In this document: one piece after another, positions 1-12,300 of the stretch
Position numbering within the stretch: the stretch's first letter is position 1
How the letters are laid out: each line of letters begins with the position of its first letter
Assembly: GCA_012845835.1 (NCBI GenBank)
Contig: JABAKD010000007.1
Coordinates: 2,015,016 to 2,079,015, forward strand
DNA: 64,000 nt
Direction: 5' to 3'
Source of the DNA: Undaria pinnatifida
Lineage: Eukaryota; Sar; Phaeophyceae; Laminariales; Alariaceae
The notes under the pieces: model-generated
What the model saw: the letters and a program-made list of their open reading frames with translations, nothing else
What the model was told of the DNA's origin: nothing
The model's database searches: none
Translations under genes and position numbers: made by a program

Positions 1-204
1 ACCTGCGGCCACAGCTTGTCAAGGATATCGAAAGCAAAAGTGGGATCATGAGTAGTTAATATCATTCTGTCCGAAAGTGGAAGACCCGTTGGTACTATTT
101 TATGTTTTGTCCAAACCGTACTTATATTTCCGGACAGAATGATATAACAATATGCAGTGTAAACGCTTACCCGTCAATACCTCAACTTGTCCGCCGTTGG
201 TCAG
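1..204 (+). other. Intron upstream of the first visible exon
   Basis: Read as the tail of an intron, because the first certain exon begins after CAG at 204 in phase 0. The AAA3 Walker B segment that normally precedes it (a VDD-NMP-like motif) is not visible here and should lie upstream of the window. The stretch contains the hairpin annotated at 59-145. Confidence 0.6.
59..145. repeat. Short inverted repeat, possible MITE-like hairpin
   Basis: Positions 59-73 (atatcattctgtccg) are matched perfectly by their reverse complement at 131-145, leaving a 57-bp loop. This suggests a small fold-back element or MITE fragment within the intron. No target-site duplication is clear. A related ctctgtccgaaaat stretch occurs near 41748. 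Confidence 0.55.
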
Positions 205-315
205 GTCGACCCGTACAACACGCAATCAGCAATTGCCCTTCTACGTCAGCACATGGAGTACGAACATACGTACGACTTGGGCAAGCTCAGCCTGAAGAAC
301 ATCGCCAACACACAG
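205..315 (+). CDS. Dynein exon 1 in window: AAA3 after Walker B
   Basis: Encodes 37 residues beginning [16 protein letters not shown] and ending [10 protein letters not shown], the conserved AAA3 stretch that follows Walker B in axonemal dyneins. Acceptor CAG at 202-204, donor GTTAGG at 316, both phase 0. The 842-bp intron that follows holds no feature I recognise. Confidence 0.92.
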
Positions 316-3300
316 GTTAGGCAGTAGACCATGTATACCACAGATGTCGATTGACGGTTTAGGTTTGGCCCGTCGAGGTCTCTTCTGACGTAATATATTA
401 GGTTTAGTGTGGGAAGGGCCTTGACGGCTGTCCGTCAAGGGGCGAGAATGCCATTTACTGACTTCTTTGATGTCTACCCGTGAGTCTACCCGTGAAACCG
501 CTTCGAGACGAGCAAGGTTGCGTGTCTCGCATCGTTGTCTGTCAGGCCGAAAGGCTGTTCGTTTTTTTTTTACAGGTCTATCGTGAATGTGCACGTCGTG
601 TAAATGGACCTACACTTGGCAGTGAATGTTAACAGTGCTCGCTGGCACTTTCGGGTCTAGCGTCATGGTCTGTCGGACCGAGGGGTTAAACTATACGGTT
701 AGGTTTTGTAGGTTTAACATGAAGGTGCACACGTGGTGTAAATGAAGTTACACTTGGCAGTGAACTTTTCACAATTATTGGTGATCGATGGGACCCGCTG
801 GAACATTCATCAAGCTTGTGACCAGGCCGTATTTCGTGACTGGTTCATTTTTAATGCTGTTTGATCATTGCCCCCGCCCCGCGAATTATGGCTCATTTTT
901 GTTATATGGCTTAAGTTCGGGGAGGTAATAAGTTAGCCTTCTACTCACCATTCCGAAAACCATACCCCGCCGTCGACGCCATTTGTTAAGGTATGAGAGA
1001 GTATTTGTTTGGTCCGCTGAACTGCTGGTAGAAAAGGTTGACCAATTACCTACCCAACTCAAGCCTTACAACAAAGAGTAACAGTTTGACACACTACCCA
1101 AACAAAACCTTAATACATTTGTCGATTATCATTTCTCTCCCTGCTACTCGTGCCCAGGTGGTGGCGTGCATGAATCCAACCGCGGGAAGCTTCCTCGTGA
1201 ATCCTCGTCTGCAACGGTGGTTTGCGACTTTCGCCATTGGTTTGCCAGGTCCTACATCTCTCCTTACTATCTATCAGGTGGGCAAAGTCTGCAAACGTCG
1301 AAAGCATTGGGCTCACAGAGTCTGCAAATTATCCTGGCATCGGACTGACAGAGTTTTGAAACGTTGACAACATTGGGGTGGCAAAACCTGTAAACGTTGA
1401 CAACATTCCTGGTCGGCCTGGTAAGGGTAGCTAAGGCGCCTCTTGGCCATCATCTTGAATTATTCTACAGATCGGCTGATGTTGATCAGACGGAAAAACG
1501 GCGGTTAGGTAACTCATGAAGCATAATAGGTTATCCTGTTCGCTCGGTAGAAGGAAAACACGTTGTTGGCGTTATTTTTCAACTCGTTATAGGGAATAAC
1601 TGAAGCTCAGTGCTGGGGGGGGTGCACTCATTTCATGCATAGCCGTAATCGTATGACCATATGGTATAGAACTTCGCATGCCTACAATGCCGGGACGGAG
1701 CACGTCGGGTTTTCACGGACCAGGCAGACATCACGTGTACTTGAGGGGGGGGGGGGGGGGGGGCGAACTGCGTTGGGGAGTTATTTGCTCCGGGCTTGCT
1801 CACGGGAAGCAGACAGCTCGCGACAGTACAAGAGGGATTCGGAGATGCAGTCTGCAGTCTTTGCAGTCACCCTTGACTTGTCCCACTGCACCTTGCCCCG
1901 AATGCACCACAGACAATTTTGGACGGGCATTTGCAGCACTTCGACGCCGAAACCGCAGGGCAGTCGAACAATCTCATCAAAGCCGCGCTCGGGCTCCACA
2001 GTCAGGTGTGATGCCATGCGTATGCGTCGGAAGGAGCACCGCTTGTGCCACCTTAAATAAGCGACGCCCTTGTGCTGTCGCCACGATAATGCGACAAACG
2101 GGGGGAGTAGGTTTGTCGCCATCACTTGAAGGCCAGATTAACTGCTATAAGCATCGAGACTGTTACGATTGGTCTTTGGTATATCTTTCAATCAAGAAGT
2201 TTTTTAGTGGTACGTTTGTGCAATCGAGACTTGATGGACTTCGATTTGTGTCGAAAAATCGCAAGTGGCCTTTGGTTGGTCTTTCAGTCAAAGCAGGATT
2301 GTTGTCGTATGTTCGTTCCGCCAAGACTGGATGGACTACGACACGTATCAAATTTTGCGATTGGCCTTGGTTTGTCTTTCGTTCAGGCAGGATTTTTTGT
2401 CGTAAGTTTGTGATACCTAGGCCGGATAGGTTGCGATATACATCGAGACTTTTCGCATTTGGCCTTTGGTCTGTCTTTCGTTCAGGCGGAGTTTTTGTCG
2501 TACTCGAATACAGGAAGGGTTATTGTTATACTCCGAACAACGTGGAGACCTTGCTCTACACTGTGGGGTAGACCACAACATCAACTAACCCGCGTCGACT
2601 ACCATCAAACAGGTTGCTGCGAATTTCAGAAAGACTGCAACGAACTTTCACTACGAGTTCAACATTAGGCATCTCAGTAACGTGTTCCAGGGATTGCTCG
2701 TGGCCCAACCGGATCAGTTCAAAACGGCCGAAAAGTTCGTGCACCTTTGGATGCACGAGAGCGAGCGGGTCTACGGGGACCGACTGGTGAGGCTTCACAC
2801 ATGATATGCCTGGTCTACTCGATTTCGATTATCTCTGTAAGTTTCCGTAAGTGTATTCTTCCGTTTGCAGATGGCTGTTGTTTTAGCATCAACTCATCGC
2901 CATACGGTAGTGTATTCCGTTGCTACAGGGCAGGCTATCACTCTGGAGTAGAAGAATGTCTCAGGAAAAAAAACTAAGCAAACCATTGCGATAACCAGAA
3001 CGAAGAAAGCCGTGCATAAGACAAGAAATAAAGCATTGTTTATGGGCGAGATCACGATGGAATATAGCAAGATCGCGATGGAATATACCAGACAGTGGTA
3101 CTAACAGTATGTGGCGCCGGACCACTGTCTCAAGCCATGTTTGTCTTTCATGTTTTTATTGCAGGTGTCGACCGAGGACCTGAATAAGTACAACGCATTG
3201 GCTCAACAGCAAGCCAAGAAACTGTTCCCTACGTTGAATATGTCCAAGTTCTACGCGGCAGAGAACGCCGATCCTCTGGTGTTCTGTCACTTTGCCGAGA

Positions 3301-6300
3301 ATATCCAAGATCAGATATACGATCAGGTAATGCACATCCCACTTAGGGTCGGTCCCAACCGAATATGTCAGTCACAACCGTAGGAGATTCCGTACTAAAA
3401 TCGATGTGTTGTGTCGAGGCGGCCGTCCGTCACGGACCTGAAACTGCTGTCTCGTGAAATGTTTTTTCCCAACGAACGCAAAAATCAGCGAGTTGTGGCA
3501 TTAGTGAATTTGCGTGATTCCACGCTTTGTAGAAATAAAGCACGTTTTTTTGCCACGAATCAGCGTGACATCATTTTTCGTTGTTTTTTTCATTTTTTTT
3601 CAGTCTCACGATTCATGGCAAACGTCACGTTTCACGAAAATGTCGCCTTTTTCGTTTGTAACGAATGGAGACATATATTTTTCTCCTTAAGATCGACTCT
3701 TACTAAGGACCCCTCGAAACAGGCCCAAGCATGCCACACGACTCCAACATTTCGCTCTATTTGGGTAAACACCTCCGTAACGCATTGAATGAATGCCCCA
3801 GTAATGCGTTTAATTAACCACTTCAGAGTGAAAAACGTCAATAAAAATGACAATAACAGCATCGGCCGTACGAAGCACTTCGAGAAGCCGGGACGGGGGG
3901 CGTGTCCGCTCTGTAAAGTAAGACGCTGTGCCACACGCGCGCAGCATAGTGATTCTATTAATCTTATGGCTGCACACTCTTCGTGGTCGCTTGGAAAATC
4001 GCCCTCATGTGTTTCTGGGTGCTTTTTGTGGGTGCCAAAAGAGTTAATGAACACCATTTCACCCATGTCTGTTGCTGACCGGTGCGGGAGATGGGCCCGC
4101 GGTAAACGTAGCTGCAGCGCACATGGATAGCAAAGTATCATGTACAGGAATCACTTGTTTGGCAGCAGCGGCATCGCCTTAGAAAACCTGTTGTCTTAGT
4201 CCATGAATGACCCTCGACGAAATGCATGGATTATTCAGGTCACTTCTCTGAACTCGATGTCTGGTATACTCGAGGATGCGCTACGCGAGTACAACGAGAC
4301 CTACGCTACAATGGATCTGGTTCTCTTCGAAGACGCCATGAAGCACGTAAGATATTAAATCCGTTGTGCTTGCACCTTTTAGCCTCGACGGACGAGGAAC
4401 TAACCACTATCGTTGGGATGCATTTTGTATTTTGAAATGTTATCTCACGGTTTCTCCCTACCGTAGGCCATGGGATTGCTTTTCGAGCTAAGCGTACACC
4501 TTTTCTCAAAGGCAGTTTTTGGGTTAGGTACTAGCAGTATAGAGCTCCTCAAATGGTAAGGAGCCTCAGAAAAATGGATGCACCCCTAAAGTAGCATGCG
4601 GCCCTCATTTTGACTGTAGATACTGAGGACCTGTTAGTAGGGCGGTGGCGTGAGCCCAAATGAGAATTCTGCAAGTTTCCATGATAATCGAAGCGCTAGC
4701 TCGAGGAAAAATCAACAGAAAAACACTGTTAACAATTTGTACCCTAAAGGCGCATACCTTCGCTTTGTACATCCAATGTAAGATAAAGATCCCGTTGTTC
4801 TTGCACCTTTTAGCATCATATTGACCTGCTGTAGTGCGGTGTCTTCAGCCCGAGTGAGAATGCTGCAAGGGGGCACGCGTCAACAGCCATCACAATTGAG
4901 ACGCATACGTTCGCTTTGTACGTTCTACGGGGAGGTCATGTGTTGCACTGTACTCGTCGTCGGCCAATAATGCACTTGGCGCACTGAGGCGTGACGTAAG
5001 GAGAGGGGATAATATTCGTCGCGCCTTTTTTCCCGAGGATGCGCTTGACACAGGAAGCGTGATGCAAGGAGAGGGGACAGCATCAATCGCGCCTTTTCTT
5101 CAATTGAAAAACATATCGAGCAGTCACGCTTGGGCCACCCCGCCTTTTGTTTTAATCGAACATATCGAGCAGTCACGTTTAGGTCACCCCGCCTCTTCTT
5201 GACATCGAACAACATATCGAGCAGTCGCGCTTTGGCTGTCCTAGGATTACGTTCACCCGTTATTGCCAGAGAACTTGCTACTCGAACGGAGGCCGAGACG
5301 ATTTTTTTTAATCAATCAACTTATCGAACTCACTTACGTTCACCCGTTCTTGCCAGAGAACTTGCTACTCGAACGCAGGCGGAGACGATTTTTTTATTCA
5401 CTCAACTTATCGAACTCATAATTGACATACGTTGGAATTCTTTTATATAACATCTTGTCAATGTTGTCCAGGTCGCACGAATTGTGCGAATCGTGCTCAA
5501 CGATGGTGGTCACGCACTGCTGGTGGGCGTCGGAGGATCAGGCAAACAGTCCTTGAGCCGTCTTGCCGCTTTTATCTGCGGGTATTCTGTCAGCCAGATT
5601 GTCATCAGCTCCACCTATTCTATCAACGATCTCAAGGAAGACCTCAAGACCATGTACAACAAGGTATGTGCTCTTTCTGTGACGCGTGCTCGACACGGAT
5701 AACATATATGTAATGACGTTATTTGCTTGAAAAGCTCTCCACCTCACCCAAACGCCGATTTTGATAATGCGATGCACAATACCATGACCTAGGTATAAAA
5801 TAACGATTTATATTGTTCATCTCAATGGTGTTCCACCGATATTTGGTACGAAGTTCCTTTAGTTGATGAACCCCGTCGATCGTACATATTTTGGCTAAAA
5901 AGCGCTACCATTATCGTGTGTCACCATGGCATTGAATGCGTTGAGACAGAAAAATACGCTACCATTGTTCTTTGTTACCATGGCATTGAATGCTTTGAGA
6001 CAGATTGGCGCGAAGTACAGTCGTGGTCCCTCGATAGTGCCGGCTGAGTAGTGCTGATTGCACGCTATACTGCCTGTGAGATCACTTGGTGCAGATGGAA
6101 ACAACCAGTAGTGCCAGTATTCGGAGTAGTGCCGGTTGCCTCAATAGTTTCGCTTCCGGCTGGCACATGCCGATATAGAGGGACGAACCACCACTACTGT
6201 AGCATAAACGTACCACAGTTCATGTTGGCAAATGATGAAGGCGTTTGATGTCCGGCGAAGCTTTACCTGCCTCCGACGGTCGCATTAGTACAAATCTGGG

Positions 6301-9300
6301 TGCATACAGAACACATAGCGCGACTGCATGTCACTCCAGTCAGATTGTGGAAGCAGGCTGGGCTATTTTGTTTTTTTCCGGTGTCTCATGGCCATTTTTA
6401 TTTCGAGGAGAGGCTTTAGTTTCGCCGCGCAATTAACGTTGACATCCCATCCGCGTTACCCACAGGCTGGCAACAAGGACGAAGGTCTCCTCTTCTTGCT
6501 CACGGACAGTCAGATCACCAACGAACGATTCCTGATCTACGTGAACGACTTGTTGGCCTCGGGTAATATCCCCGACCTCTTCGCTGTGGACGAAGTCGAC
6601 GCCATTGTGAGTGCGCTGAGCGAAAAGCTATAATAGTGTTTTGCTTGGTCATCGGCAGCTATTTGTAGATTGTTGTTGTGGTCACGTTAACTCATCTCCA
6701 TGGTCTAGTCCGTGGTCACAGGACAGGATCCAACAACTCTGGCGTAAAAGACCGGGAAAATGAATCATTCTAAACAATCAAAACGTTGTTGAAGGTCAAG
6801 AGCACTCTTGCCGCCGGGTGGATGGTTCGCTCCATGACGGTAAATCACGCCTTCGCGGCGCTGCTTGCGGCGCACATGTGTGGTCGTCAGGGGGCATCCT
6901 AGGTTCGTCCCTGAGTGTCCTAGGTGGATGTATATGGATCTTGGGCCGGATGTGTAACCCATACATGGCAAAACAAAGCGACTCGTCGTTGCTCGACTCC
7001 TGCATGTACTTACACTGCATTATGCTTCCGACCAGGTGATTAATATAACCTACACGTACTTACACTGCGTTTTGATATTTTCGCCTATTTCAGGTGAACA
7101 ACATGACCAACAAGGTTAAGGCGCAAGGGCTCGTGCCAGACAGAAAAAACTGCTGGGAGTTCTTCATCAAGCTCATCCGGAAGAACCTGCACGTTGTCTT
7201 GGCGTTTTCGCCTGTGGGCGACGACTTCCGAAACCGTGCCAAAAAATTCCCTGCCCTAGTAAATTGCACCGTCATCGGTGAGCAAAACAACCTACCAGTA
7301 TATGTCCCGACAGGGGCATGCCCACCCAACGCATACCAAGTGTGTACTATGTATATAAATATCCTGTCACGCGTGATCGAAGCATCACACGCAGCTTGCA
7401 AGCATGACTTTTGACGAAACTCTCGACCTCACAGCGGAGGTGTCTTCATCAGTGAATCGTATGTCAGGCAATCTACACTGTCAACTGCATTGTCATATGC
7501 AAGGTGAGGACCTTGCAGCTAACATATGTCTCCCGTCTGGGGCATGTACGTTTGACGTGCATCAAGTGTGAGTGTGTGAGTTTTATCATCACGTTTGCCT
7601 TCTAGCTCAACTCGTGGGGGGATTTTCCCGTAGCGACCCTTGAGACAAGCCGTGATCACAGGTGTCTTCCCGTCTCCCCCTTCTATCGCGCGTGGGGTGC
7701 ACCATTCCCGCTTCTCGTGTCTTTGCATCGAAATTTGCCATCTCGCGCTCTCGCACTCTCGGCGACGAAGTAATTCTACACTATATACTGCCGCCTGACT
7801 TCACCATTGACGCGTATTGACGCCTCATGTTTGTGTTCACTTGATCTGATTCAGTGTACCTGGTACAGTGTAGCTACTGTGGTGACACTACTATATGGGT
7901 ACAGTAGGTCATATTGCGACACTTGGTCAGCAAGGTGCAGGAATGGGCGCACCGCTGGATTTTAAAACGTCGCTAGGAATTGTAGCGTGTTGGCGGAGGC
8001 CCATCACCCAGCCAGAGAACGTCAGGGAACGGCGGATAACGGCGGATAACGGCGGAAATCGTCTGCGGACGTTGACAATTGGCTGCGACCGTCGTAGATC
8101 GGCTGCGAACGGTGGATCGTCTGCAAACGTCGTAGATCGATTGCGAAGGTCGTCGATCGTCTGAGAACGTTGGCGATTGTATGAGAACACCAGAGATTGC
8201 CTGCGAACGCCGGACATCGTCTGCGAGCATTGGAGATCATCTGCGAAAATCGTAGATTGCCCGCTAACGTCGGAGAAGTAAATGTGGCAACGCGTTATCC
8301 TTTCGCCTTTACGAACGAGAAGATTGGGTTGCCGTCATCACGGAGTCATAGGTCTCGTCGCTATCATATCGTCAAGTCGTCCATTAGAATCATACTATTG
8401 TTTTTATTTGAAAACTACAACTAGATACATTTTTCATCTTGCACAGAAACACAAAATTTTTAACCGCATCATCCCGAGCATCACGAATAGACTAAACACC
8501 AAATCCATCTGTCGACGTTTTTTTATTTGGTTTTCCCCGTTGCCTTTAAATTGTCAATGTATCCGTTGTATTATTGTGTGACGTCATATTTATTTGAAGT
8601 CTCCCTACGTTGTTATTTCAATGTCAGTTCATACATTGCATCCATGCGCTAAGTTCGCTCTCTTGTTCGGTCTTCCCCGTGGTCCTCAAATCGTGTCTCC
8701 GTCGATAAGAGTGATGTGCCTCGTCTTTCTTATATTCGGCCTTCCCTATTGCCCTTAAATAGCCAAGTCGTCTACTAGATTATTGTGTGTCGTCGTTCTT
8801 ACGTTCGGTCTTCTCCATTGTCCTTAAATCGAGAATTCGTCCTGAACTCGTCAATTCGTCCTTTCACAGTCGGTCCGTCGACTAGATTGGTTCCAACCTT
8901 GACCGCGGTACGTTGTTATTTCAATGTCAGTTCGTCCATTGTATCCATGTGCTCTATTCGCTCTCGTGTTCGGTCTTCCTCGGGCTCCTTAAATCGTGAC
9001 TCCATCGATTAGAGTGATGTGCCTAGTCTTTTTTATGTTCGGCCTTTCCTATTGTCCTTAAATAGTCAAATCGTTCATTAGATTATTGTGTGTCGTCGTT
9101 CTTACGTTCGGTCTTTTTCATTGTCCTTAAATCGGGAATTCGTCCTGAACTCGTCAATTCGTACTTTCACCGTCGGTTCGTCCAACAGATTGGTTCCAAC
9201 CTTGGCCGCGGGACGCCCTCTTCAGTGTAGGACGCAAATTTCTGTCAGAAATGGATTTGGGCTCCGATGGAATTCGCGCAGCCATCGAGAGATTCCTCCC

Positions 9301-12300
9301 TTTATCTTTCAAAGTGGTCAACACCGCTGCGGAGTCTTTTAAGACCGTGGAACGAAGGTGGGTGACGGTTTGTATTTTGCTGGCGGCCTGCAATACTTGC
9401 TAGGTTTCACGGAAATGAGCTAACGTGGGAACATCGTCATCCATGTGTAATTCTGGAACCAAAAACAAGTTGGTACTAACGACCACCGAAATCGGCCTAT
9501 TGGCGCCGGTCGTTCATTTGCTCTTGTAGACTTTATCTTTGTTGTTTATGCCAGGTACTCAGGCTCTATGTGCTCTTTTTAGAATGGCACTTTGTTGCTC
9601 CATACCTCAGGCTTAACGTTCTCGTTTTCTATCCATCTCCAGGCACGTCTACACCACTCCCAAGTCTTTCCTTGAACTTCTGAAGCTGTACAACGTTCTT
9701 CTCGCGGCTAAACGCGAGAACCAGGACAGCGCCATCGAGCGACTGACCACAGGTCTACACAAGCTCCGTGAAACCAAGGATGCCGTTACGTCGCTCGAAG
9801 AAGACCTTAAGGTGATCAATAATGGATACTGTCACATGCCGTAACGACCGAGGAGCCGCTGTTAGCTGCTGTTGCTCGATTGACTTAACTGGTGCCAATT
9901 GACTCGCCCAAAGCGCGAGAGTGTGAATTAGCAAATTTCGACGAAAACAACGAGCATTGTGGGAATGCTGCACCCGCTGCGCGAAACAAATGAAGGGGCC
10001 CACCCGGGGGAAGAAGGGGCGACACCTGTGACCACGGTTTGTCCTTAAGCTGGAAAAAAAAATGGGATTAAAGAGATTAAAGTAAAAAGCAAATTTGAGG
10101 GTGAGCCGACTCTGTCACCGACGCCCTGCAACGCTGAACATCGCCGCTGTGTAACAAGTGATTGATCTTGCACCGCAACGTCTTTGCCCCAGATCAAACT
10201 GGAGGATGCCGAGCAAAAGAAAACCGTTGCCGAAGGAATCGCAGAAAACGTCAGTCGAGAAAAGGCCATCGTGGAGGTGGAGACAGCGAAGGCGCAAGTT
10301 CAAGCCGAGCAAGTTGCAAAGACACAGGCAGAGGTATGTGATTACTTCGACCGTCATACACCCACACTCTACAATTTTCAAGGTTTGATGTTCGATATTC
10401 GGTTTCAATACTCCAACCACTCTCCACCCAAGGCGTAGTACTTGATAGGTTTTATTCAGAACAATAGGTGAATACCTAGGTAGATATATGTGATAACCTC
10501 GGCTGCTATACACCCGCCCTCCAACGATTTGCATGGCTGAATCTCCACTTCACCATGAAACAGCCCGCCGCTTCAACGAGCCCTCGGTTTCGTTTGCCCC
10601 CTTCTTAGCGGCCGTAAGCCACATGTGCATGGTTTAGGTCCAAAGCAACTATCGCGCTGTCAAGGTTAAGAAAAACTAGCTTGTTTATTGATTGGGTTCC
10701 TACCTCATGGAATAGTCCCCAAACAACGATTCATCCATGGTTGCACTGGCAAGGGTAGGAATATCCTGGCGTGCTTTTTTGGTTGTGCTCATATTCCGCG
10801 ACATAATTTCCCGGTGCCTTGTGATGTCCATCGTACTGCGTTGCTTTAATAATCGTGTTCACACTCCATGAAAGGATCTTCTGATGCCCTATGATGCCCA
10901 TTGCCCTGTGATATCCATCCCCAGGTTAGCGTGAAACAACGAGATACCGAGGCAGACCTTGCGAAGGCTGAGCCTGCTGTTGCTGCTGCCATGGCTGCTC
11001 TCGACACACTCAACAAAAAGGTGACTCAGGGAGAAGTGCCGTAATTCCAGGTGTATAACCTTCATACCCTGGTATGTTTTTTTCGTGGGAGGAATTCTTC
11101 AACTCCAGAGTAATTGGAACCTGTCCTGTGACCGCGGGCTAGATTGTGTCGATAAATTGATTTCAGAACAGCAACAACAACATCGTCATCATAAGTAACA
11201 ACGTAAATACCTCCAAATATGTATATATAGGAGTATGCCAAACATTTCACAATTCACTATTCATAATTAACATGTGACGTTAACCCTTTTAGAAGTGCAC
11301 ATTATCTACTGGAGACAAACAAGTTGGCCAGCTAGAGCGTATTTTTTGCAGTCCTATACCTGCATTTTGATTTCTGAGTTTAATCCCTCCGGTGGATGGG
11401 TAAACGTAGTACTTAAGCTCACCACACTTCCACGTATGCTAATATATGGAAGCGTGTCAAGCTACCTCAATCGCGTTCGCAGCCAAGTTTTTATTCCCCT
11501 GCGGATAGGTAAAATTGAGCTTAAGCTCACCACACTTCCACATGTTTCCATACATATCGTTTGTCGATTTAACTCGATTGCATTTGCATCCCATTGACCG
11601 CTTTCTAATGTACCTTTTTAATGTACCTTTTTAATATACCTTTCTAATGTATCTGGTGCTCAACTTCCTTTCAGGATCTCGGGGAATGCAAGACCATGGC
11701 AAAACCTCCGGCAGGAGTTGACGACGTTTTCGCCGCTACGATGGTGCTCTTGGCCGGCACAAGCCCTTCAGTTGTCACTACCAAGGCTGGAAAAGTCAAG
11801 GATCGATCTTGGGACGCATCCAAAAAACAACTGCTTGGTGAGTTACGATCCACAACAGCATGCCGTGTTGGGGCACGGCAGTATCTGGTTAGCTTGCCAA
11901 GTAGTGCTTGTTTTTTCCTATTGATCGTACCATCTGCTCTTGCGAGGGTCGTTAATATCATCTCCCACGGGTGTAGAAATTAATCGTGTCTTGTATAGAA
12001 TGAATTGTGTCTGGACGGTGGCTCCAATTAATAGAAGGTCTCATGAATGTCTTGAATTAGTATTTACTAAGTACATAGGCCGTGTAAACTGTCCGGACAG
12101 TAGGTCCAAAGTTTATAGACTGCCTCCAAACAGATTTTCAACATTTTTTTTACGGACAGTCTGTATGTATCTGTATGTACTTCGTGTATGTCAAGCGAAA
12201 CAATTGGTGATGTGCGTTCAAACCAAGGTACAGTAGTACCCTTCATCCGCTCCCACATGATGTACATGATGTACCATGGCACGTCGTTTTCGACGGAATA

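Noticed and set aside
1-39. Possible end of an upstream dynein exon (frame 3 reads LRPQLVKDIESKSG)
   Set aside because: It weakly resembles the segment before AAA3 Walker B, but the roughly 20 residues that should link it to exon 1 are not found in 40-204 and the phase would not match, so it was left as intron.
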